A stretch of 64,000 nt of DNA from Bosea sp. Tri-49 (lineage in GTDB: Bacteria > Pseudomonadota > Alphaproteobacteria > Rhizobiales > Beijerinckiaceae): contig NZ_CP017946.1 of NCBI RefSeq assembly GCF_003952665.1, forward strand, positions 992,001 to 1,056,000, given 5' to 3'. Under the pieces are notes generated by a model that made no database searches, had not been told where the DNA came from, and worked only from the letters and a program-made list of their open reading frames with translations. Below, piece by piece: positions 59,873 to 64,000 of the stretch; positions within the stretch are counted from its first letter, which is position 1, and the number at the start of each line of letters is the position of its first letter. A program made the translations under genes and the position numbers.

Positions 59873-61390
59873 TCAGTTCAGGTCGAGGCAGACATATTTG
59901 AGGTCGGTGAAGGCCTCGAGGCCGTGGCGCGAGCCCTCGCGGCCGAGGCCGGACTGCTTCATGCCGCCGAACGGGATCGGCGCGCCGGTGATCTTGACGC
60001 GGTTGACCGCGACCATGCCGTAGTCGAGCGCTTTGGCGAGGCGTGCGGCGCGGGCGCCGTCGCGGGTCACGACATAGGCGACGAGACCGTATTCGGTGTC
60101 GTTGGCGCGGGCGATGACCTCGTCTTCGCTGCCGAAGGGCGCGATGGCAGCGACCGGGGCGAAGGTCTCCTCGCGCATGATCAGCGCCTCGTCGGGCACA
60201 TCGGCGAGCACGGTCGGCGCCAGGAAGAGCGGGCCGGGCATGGCGCGCTCCGGCGTCAGCCGCCTCGCGCCGCGCGCCAGCGCATCGACGATCTGCGCCT
60301 CGGCCTTGCGCCTGGCAGCGGCATGCATCAGCGGGCCGATCTCGACGCCGTCCTCCAGCCCGGCGCCGACCCTCAGCGCCGCAATCTTCTCGGTGAAGGC
60401 GGTGCAGAAGCGCTCGTAGAGGCCGCGCTGGACATAGATGCGGTTGGCGGCGAGGCAGTCCTGGCCGGAAGTCGCGAACTTGGCGTCGATCGCGATCGCG
60501 ACGGCGCGGTCGAGATCGGCATCGTCGAAGACGATCAGCGGGGCATGGCCGCCGAGCTCCATCACCACGCGCTTGACCGTCGCGGCCGCGTTGCGGGCGA
60601 CGATCCGGCCGATCTCGGTCGAGCCGGTGAAGCTGACGGCGCGTACGCGGGTATCGGCACAATAGGTCTCGGCGATCGGCGCGGCGTCGCCAGTGACGAT
60701 GTTGAAGACGCCTGCCGGCAGCCCGGCGCGGTCGGCGAGCTCGGCCAGCGCCAGCGCCGAAAGCGGGGTATGCGAGGAGGGGTGAGCGACGATGGTGCAG
60801 CCGGCTGCGAGCGCGGCCGCGGCCTTGCGCGTCAGCATGGCGGAGGGGAAGTTCCAGGGCGTCAGCAGGGCGGCGACGCCGACAGGCTCGCGCGACAGCG
60901 ACATCTGCGCACCCGGCAGATGGCTGGTCACGCCCTCGGCGTTCACCCGCAACGCATCCTCGGCGTAATAGGCGATGAAGTCGGCGGCATAGGCGATCTC
61001 GCCGCGCGCTTCCGCGAGCGGCTTGCCCTGCTCCAGCGTCATCAGCAGCGCAAGATCCTCGGCCGCGGCCAGCATTTCGGTGTGCCAGCGCCGCAGCAGC
61101 ACGGCGCGCTCCTGCGGCAGCAACGCTTTCCATTTCGGGAAGGCGGCATGTGCCACGTCGATCGCCTGCGTCGCCTCGGTGGCGCCGAGCGCTGCGACCT
61201 GCGCGACGAGCGCGCCGGTCGCAGGATCGGTCACCGGGAAAGTCTCGCCGTCAGACGCGGCGGTCCAGCGCCCACCGATATAGGACAGCTGCCGGAGCAG
61301 GCGACGATCAGTCAGGCGCGGCAGGCCGGGATGCTCGACCGGCTTCGCGATCGCGGTTTCGCGCCTTGCCGTGCTCGTCATTGCGCTCAT
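59873..61390 (-). CDS. NAD(P)+ semialdehyde dehydrogenase (SSADH/DoeC-like)
   Basis: A 505-residue ALDH-family enzyme. The Glu base is in MELGGHAP, the catalytic Cys in SGQDCLAANRI; AMLTRKAAAALAAGCTIV and PFGGMKQSGLGREG are succinate-semialdehyde dehydrogenase features. Start at 61390 uses GGGAGG six bases upstream; an ATG at 61396 abuts that site and is less likely. Between the importer ATPase gene and the aminotransferase, it should oxidise the aldehyde formed by transamination. In ectoine catabolism that is aspartate semialdehyde (DoeC/Ssd); it could also serve the succinic semialdehyde made by the trigonelline-like pathway. Confidence 0.87.
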   Translation of the reverse strand: MSAMTSTARRETAIAKPVEHPGLPRLTDRRLLRQLSYIGGRWTAASDGETFPVTDPATGALVAQVAALGATEATQAIDVAHAAFPKWKALLPQERAVLLRRWHTEMLAAAEDLALLMTLEQGKPLAEARGEIAYAADFIAYYAEDALRVNAEGVTSHLPGAQMSLSREPVGVAALLTPWNFPSAMLTRKAAAALAAGCTIVAHPSSHTPLSALALAELADRAGLPAGVFNIVTGDAAPIAETYCADTRVRAVSFTGSTEIGRIVARNAAATVKRVVMELGGHAPLIVFDDADLDRAVAIAIDAKFATSGQDCLAANRIYVQRGLYERFCTAFTEKIAALRVGAGLEDGVEIGPLMHAAARRKAEAQIVDALARGARRLTPERAMPGPLFLAPTVLADVPDEALIMREETFAPVAAIAPFGSEDEVIARANDTEYGLVAYVVTRDGARAARLAKALDYGMVAVNRVKITGAPIPFGGMKQSGLGREGSRHGLEAFTDLKYVCLDLN

Positions 61391-61464
61391 GACCATCCTC
61401 CCTCGGTTGACGATGAGGCTAGGCGGAAGGCTGGCGAGACAGTTTTCGAAGTGCCGGCTGCTCA

Positions 61465-61512
61465 CCGAGACAATCTCGGAAGTTCGGGGCGGCGCCGATA
61501 GAATCTCGGCGC
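61465..61512 (-). terminator. Two hairpins between the importer ATPase and semialdehyde dehydrogenase genes
   Basis: GCGCCGA (61492-61498) with TCGGCGC (61506-61512) starts 5 bases after the ATPase stop on the minus strand; CCGAGA (61465-61470) with TCTCGG (61474-61479) follows. No T-runs. They may reduce, not stop, expression of the two enzyme genes, or mark a separate promoter before 61390. Confidence 0.5.
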
Positions 61513-61516
61513 GACT

Positions 61517-62296
61517 TCAGCCCAGCACCGAGGCCAGGAATTCGCGGGTGCGCGGCTGCTCCGGCGCGCTGAAGATGCGCTCCGGCTCACCCTGCTCGCA
61601 GATGCGGCCCTTGTCGAAGAAGCAGACCCGGTCGGAGACTTCGCGGGCGAAGCGCATCTCGTGGGTGACGAGCAGCATGGTGAGGTCATGCTCGCTGGCG
61701 AGGCCGCGGATGACCGAAAGCACCTCGCCGACGAGCTGCGGGTCGAGCGCCGAAGTCGGCTCGTCGAAGAGCAGCACGCGCGGGCGCATGGCGAGCGCCC
61801 GGGCGATCGCGACGCGCTGCTGCTGGCCACCAGAGAGCTGGGCCGGATAGTGATCCTTCTTGTCGGCGAGCCCGACCATGGCGAGCAGGTCGACCGCCCG
61901 GCATTCGGCCTCGCCGCGCGGCAGGCCGAGCACGCGCAGCGGCGCCTCGACGACATTGCGCAGCACGGTCATGTGCGGGAACAGGTTGAAGCTCTGGAAG
62001 ACCATGCCGACATGGCTGCGGATCTGGCGCAGGTGGCTATCCGAGGCCTTGAACGGCCCGCCGGCATTCGGCTCGTGATAGGGCATGCCGGCGAGCGTCA
62101 GCCGCCCCTCCTGGAAGGGCTCCAGCGTCATCAGGATGCGGAGCACCGTCGACTTGCCGGAGCCGGACGGGCCGATCAACGTGACCTTCTCGCCGCGGGC
62201 GACGCTGAAGTTGAAGTCGTCGAGCACGGTCAGTGCGCCGAAGCGCTTGGTCACGCCGGCGAACTCGATGATGGGGGCCTGGGAGGTCTCGGTCAT
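61517..62296 (-). CDS. ehuA: Ectoine/hydroxyectoine ABC transporter ATP-binding protein
   Basis: A 259-residue ATPase. Walker [10 protein letters not shown] is at residues 42-50, signature [11 protein letters not shown], Walker [14 protein letters not shown]. The distinctive [18 protein letters not shown] insertion and [17 protein letters not shown] end fit the EhuA group. It overlaps the EhuD stop by 4 bases; a longer frame is inside the permease gene. Confidence 0.85.
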   Translation of the reverse strand: MTETSQAPIIEFAGVTKRFGALTVLDDFNFSVARGEKVTLIGPSGSGKSTVLRILMTLEPFQEGRLTLAGMPYHEPNAGGPFKASDSHLRQIRSHVGMVFQSFNLFPHMTVLRNVVEAPLRVLGLPRGEAECRAVDLLAMVGLADKKDHYPAQLSGGQQQRVAIARALAMRPRVLLFDEPTSALDPQLVGEVLSVIRGLASEHDLTMLLVTHEMRFAREVSDRVCFFDKGRICEQGEPERIFSAPEQPRTREFLASVLG

Positions 62297-62985
62297 CGCA
62301 GCGGGATCCCTGCTTTCGGCAGCGCCTTCTGCAGCCGATGCAGGCCGGCCGAGCAGATCAGCGTGAGGAGGAGGAAGATCAGGCCGACCAAGGTCAGCGG
62401 CACGAGATACTCGAAGGTGCGCTCGCCAATCATGTTGGCGAGCCCCATCATCTCGAGCACGGTGACGACGGAGAGCACCGGCGTCTCCTTGATCATGGCT
62501 ACGAGATAATTGCCCATCGCCGGCAGGATGCGCGGCACGATCTGCGGCACGACGATGTCGCGATAGGTCTGCAACCGGGAGAGATTCAGCGCGGTCGCCG
62601 CCTCCCATTGCCCGCGCGGCAGGGCCTCGATGCCGCCGCGGTAGACCTCCGAGGTGTAGGCCGAATATTGCAGCCCGAGCGCGAGCGCCCCGGTCAGGAA
62701 GGCCGGCAGCGTGATGCCGTACTCCGGCAGCACATAATAGAGGAAGAAGAGCTGCACCAGCAGCGGGGTATCGCGGAGGAACTCGACGACGATCGCCGTC
62801 GTCCAGGACACGGTCGTGTACCGGCTGCGGCGCAGTAGCGCGAAGACGAGGCCGAGCACCAGCGCGATCGCAAAGCCGGCCGCGGCTGCCTGCAGTGTCA
62901 CGGTGAGGCCGATCAGGATGATCGGCAGGATCGAGGACGCGTAGGTGAGCGGCGTCGTCGTGTCCCATTCGAAGCCGTACATCAT
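62293..62985 (-). CDS. ehuD: Ectoine/hydroxyectoine ABC transporter permease EhuD
   Basis: A 230-residue permease with about five spans. [20 protein letters not shown] and [20 protein letters not shown] are the EhuD/amino-acid permease coupling and membrane motifs. Ten bases after EhuC and overlapping the ATPase gene by 4 bases. Confidence 0.85.
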   Translation of the reverse strand: MMYGFEWDTTTPLTYASSILPIILIGLTVTLQAAAAGFAIALVLGLVFALLRRSRYTTVSWTTAIVVEFLRDTPLLVQLFFLYYVLPEYGITLPAFLTGALALGLQYSAYTSEVYRGGIEALPRGQWEAATALNLSRLQTYRDIVVPQIVPRILPAMGNYLVAMIKETPVLSVVTVLEMMGLANMIGERTFEYLVPLTLVGLIFLLLTLICSAGLHRLQKALPKAGIPLR

Positions 62986-62995
62986 GGCCGGCCCC

Positions 62996-63661
62996 TCACG
63001 AATGCGCTGCGCGCGGGAAGGCGGCGCCGCGCCGGACCCAGCGCTCGATCAGCCGCATGATCAGCATCAGCACCAGCGACATCGCGAAGTAGCCGACCAG
63101 CGTCAGGCTGTAGACGCCGGCGCTGTCGAGGGTGAGGTTGCGGATCGACTGCGCCCGGAAGGTCAGGTCGGCGATCGAGATCAGCGAGACCAGCGAGGAC
63201 AGCTTCAGGGTCTCGATGGCGAGATTGCCGAAGGCCGGCATCATCTCGACCAGGGCCTGCGGCAGGGTGATATGGAGAAGCGTCTGGGCGCGGCCGAAAT
63301 TCAGCGCCCGCGCCGCCTCGTGCTGCTGGACGGAGACCGATTGCAGCGCGCCGCGGACGATCTCGGAGCCATAGGCGCCGACATGCAGCGAGAGCACCAG
63401 GATGCCGGTGGCGACCGGCTCGAAGCTGATCCCGACGAGCGGCAGGGCGTAGTAGAACCAGAACAGCTGGACGAGCAGCGACGTCCCGCGGAAGAGCTCG
63501 GTGTAACAGAGCGCGACCAGCGAGAGCACGCGCCCGCCCTCGACGCGGGCAATGCCGGCCGCGAAGGCGGCGACGGCGCCGATCGCGATCGCCGACAAAG
63601 TGATCCCGGCGGTGATCAGCGCGCCGCGCGACAAGGCGGGCAGATAGGACAGCCACTCCAT
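62996..63661 (-). CDS. ehuC: Ectoine/hydroxyectoine ABC transporter permease EhuC
   Basis: A 221-residue permease with about five spans. LFRGTSLLVQLFWFYYALP and AYGSEIVRGALQSVSVQQHE match EhuC. It follows the binding-protein stop by 78 bases, a gap that carries a perfect hairpin. Forms the heterodimeric channel with EhuD. Confidence 0.85.
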   Translation of the reverse strand: MEWLSYLPALSRGALITAGITLSAIAIGAVAAFAAGIARVEGGRVLSLVALCYTELFRGTSLLVQLFWFYYALPLVGISFEPVATGILVLSLHVGAYGSEIVRGALQSVSVQQHEAARALNFGRAQTLLHITLPQALVEMMPAFGNLAIETLKLSSLVSLISIADLTFRAQSIRNLTLDSAGVYSLTLVGYFAMSLVLMLIMRLIERWVRRGAAFPRAAHS

Positions 63662-63698
63662 CCGGCAGGCTCCGCGACGAGGTTGAACAGGCGTGGAA

Positions 63699-63722
63699 CT
63701 CTGCCCGCTGGGGCGGGCAGAG
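63699..63722 (-). terminator. Perfect hairpin after ehuB
   Basis: Ten-base arms CTCTGCCCGC (63699-63708) and GCGGGCAGAG (63713-63722), 4-base loop, starting 17 bases after the ehuB stop on the minus strand. Best formed of the binding-protein-associated hairpins; no T-run, so partial termination or RNA protection. Confidence 0.65.
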
Positions 63723-63739
63723 CGATGTCTGTCAGGAAC

Positions 63740-64000
63740 TTATTTGCCGGCGCAGAGATCCTCGACCTTGCGATCCGCCGCCGCCTTGATGCTGGCGTCC
63801 GAGAGGCCGTAGGTGCCGAGGATCTTCTTGTAATCGTCGCTCTTGCGGAACTCGACGAGCGCGGCGTTGAAGGCGTCGCGCAGTTCCTTGTCCTCCGGCC
63901 GGAAGGCGAAGCCGCCGAAATTGCGGACCGGTTTGCCATTGACGACCGGGTCGGTGAAGGGCGCGACCTGCTCGACATTGGCCTGGCCCTTGGCGAGCGA
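63740..64000 (-). CDS. ehuB: Ectoine/hydroxyectoine ABC substrate-binding protein, C-terminal part (runs off window)
   Basis: The last 86 codons of a family 3 binding protein, read in reverse to TAA at 63740-63742. SLAKGQANVEQVAPFTDP, GGFAFRPEDKELRDAFN and LVEFRKSDDYKKILGTYG are the typical C-terminal lobe with the FRPED-LRDAFN motif of EhuB-like proteins. It is followed by the perfect hairpin and then ehuC, ehuD and ehuA on the same strand, so the gene is the operon's binding protein. The start lies outside the window. Confidence 0.8.
   Translation of the reverse strand, partial: SLAKGQANVEQVAPFTDPVVNGKPVRNFGGFAFRPEDKELRDAFNAALVEFRKSDDYKKILGTYGLSDASIKAAADRKVEDLCAGK

Noticed and set aside
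59838..61133. In-frame upstream extension of the aminotransferase, as if fused to a dehydrogenase
   Set aside because: That region is the shadow of the dehydrogenase gene at 59873-61390; the real aminotransferase start at 59837 has a ribosome site.
59924..61501. 525-codon plus-strand open frame over the semialdehyde dehydrogenase gene
   Set aside because: Antisense shadow; the dehydrogenase has intact catalytic motifs.
1..64000. CRISPR array, tRNA or rRNA genes, prophage or intact insertion sequence
   Set aside because: No regular repeat-spacer pattern, tRNA cloverleaf or transposase/integrase motif was found on reading both strands; faint or unusual RNA genes could still be missed by eye.

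Overview
The window is a high-GC, gene-dense segment that looks like a chromosome or large replicon of an alphaproteobacterium of the Hyphomicrobiales. A Bosea-like soil or plant-associated bacterium is my guess, from the codon use, the many ABC transporters, MocR, RpiR, LysR and GlxA regulators, a DUF1127 protein and intergenic palindromes. I see no 16S or tRNA gene, no phage, no CRISPR array and no intact insertion sequence. Almost everything is a set of self-contained uptake-plus-catabolism operons, each beside its own regulator.

Layout. (1) 1-9101, minus strand: an amino-acid-type ABC importer with two different binding proteins, followed by a polysaccharide-deacetylase-family hydrolase, an amidohydrolase/deaminase, a LysR regulator, an orphan peptide-type binding protein and the N-terminus of an M20 amidase. 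This looks like uptake and hydrolysis of a cyclic amide or ureide-like nitrogen compound. (2) 9453-11079: an orphan amino-acid binding protein, then a decayed 3' end of a class III aminotransferase. (3) 11079-22032: a DUF1185 protein opposite a large GAF/PucR-type regulator, then flavin reductase, aldehyde dehydrogenase, LLM flavin monooxygenase, alpha/beta hydrolase, NIPSNAP protein and a complete ProVWX-type betaine importer. The enzyme set matches the known trigonelline (N-methylnicotinate) ring-opening pathway and is the most coherent candidate new locus. (4) 22432-28367: a spermidine/putrescine-type importer with a proline-racemase-family enzyme that lacks the second catalytic Cys, opposite a GlxA/AraC regulator. 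(5) 28923-36138: a dipeptide-type importer without ATPase genes, an M81 (MlrC) peptidase, an RpiR regulator and a divergent DadA-like oxidase. (6) 36286-38376: a frameshifted relic of a branched-chain amino-acid binding protein, a MocR regulator and a DUF1127 protein.

(7) 38445-44962: two arsenic-resistance units. One is arsR, thiol-tailed flavoprotein and MFS exporter. The other is arsR, two unrelated arsenate reductases and ACR3, with a GDCCVxC protein and a metallophosphoesterase nearby. Both arsR genes appear leaderless, with palindromic operators over the start codon. (8) 45087-52523: phosphonate use, with phnY, phnA, phnE, phnC, phnD, an iron-type alcohol dehydrogenase and a LysR regulator but no phnW, so 2-hydroxyethylphosphonate is a plausible substrate. 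(9) 52631-58303: a short-chain fatty-acid permease and a 1137-residue fusion of a molybdopterin oxidoreductase with an NAD(P)H reductase and a 2Fe-2S ferredoxin, opposite a GntR regulator. (10) 58446-64000: an ectoine/hydroxyectoine-type importer (ehuB partial, ehuC, ehuD, ehuA), then a semialdehyde dehydrogenase and an omega-aminotransferase.

Several binding-protein genes inside operons are followed at once by strong hairpins. This is the usual way such operons make more binding protein than permease. All functions are read from sequence motifs and gene order only; no database search was run.
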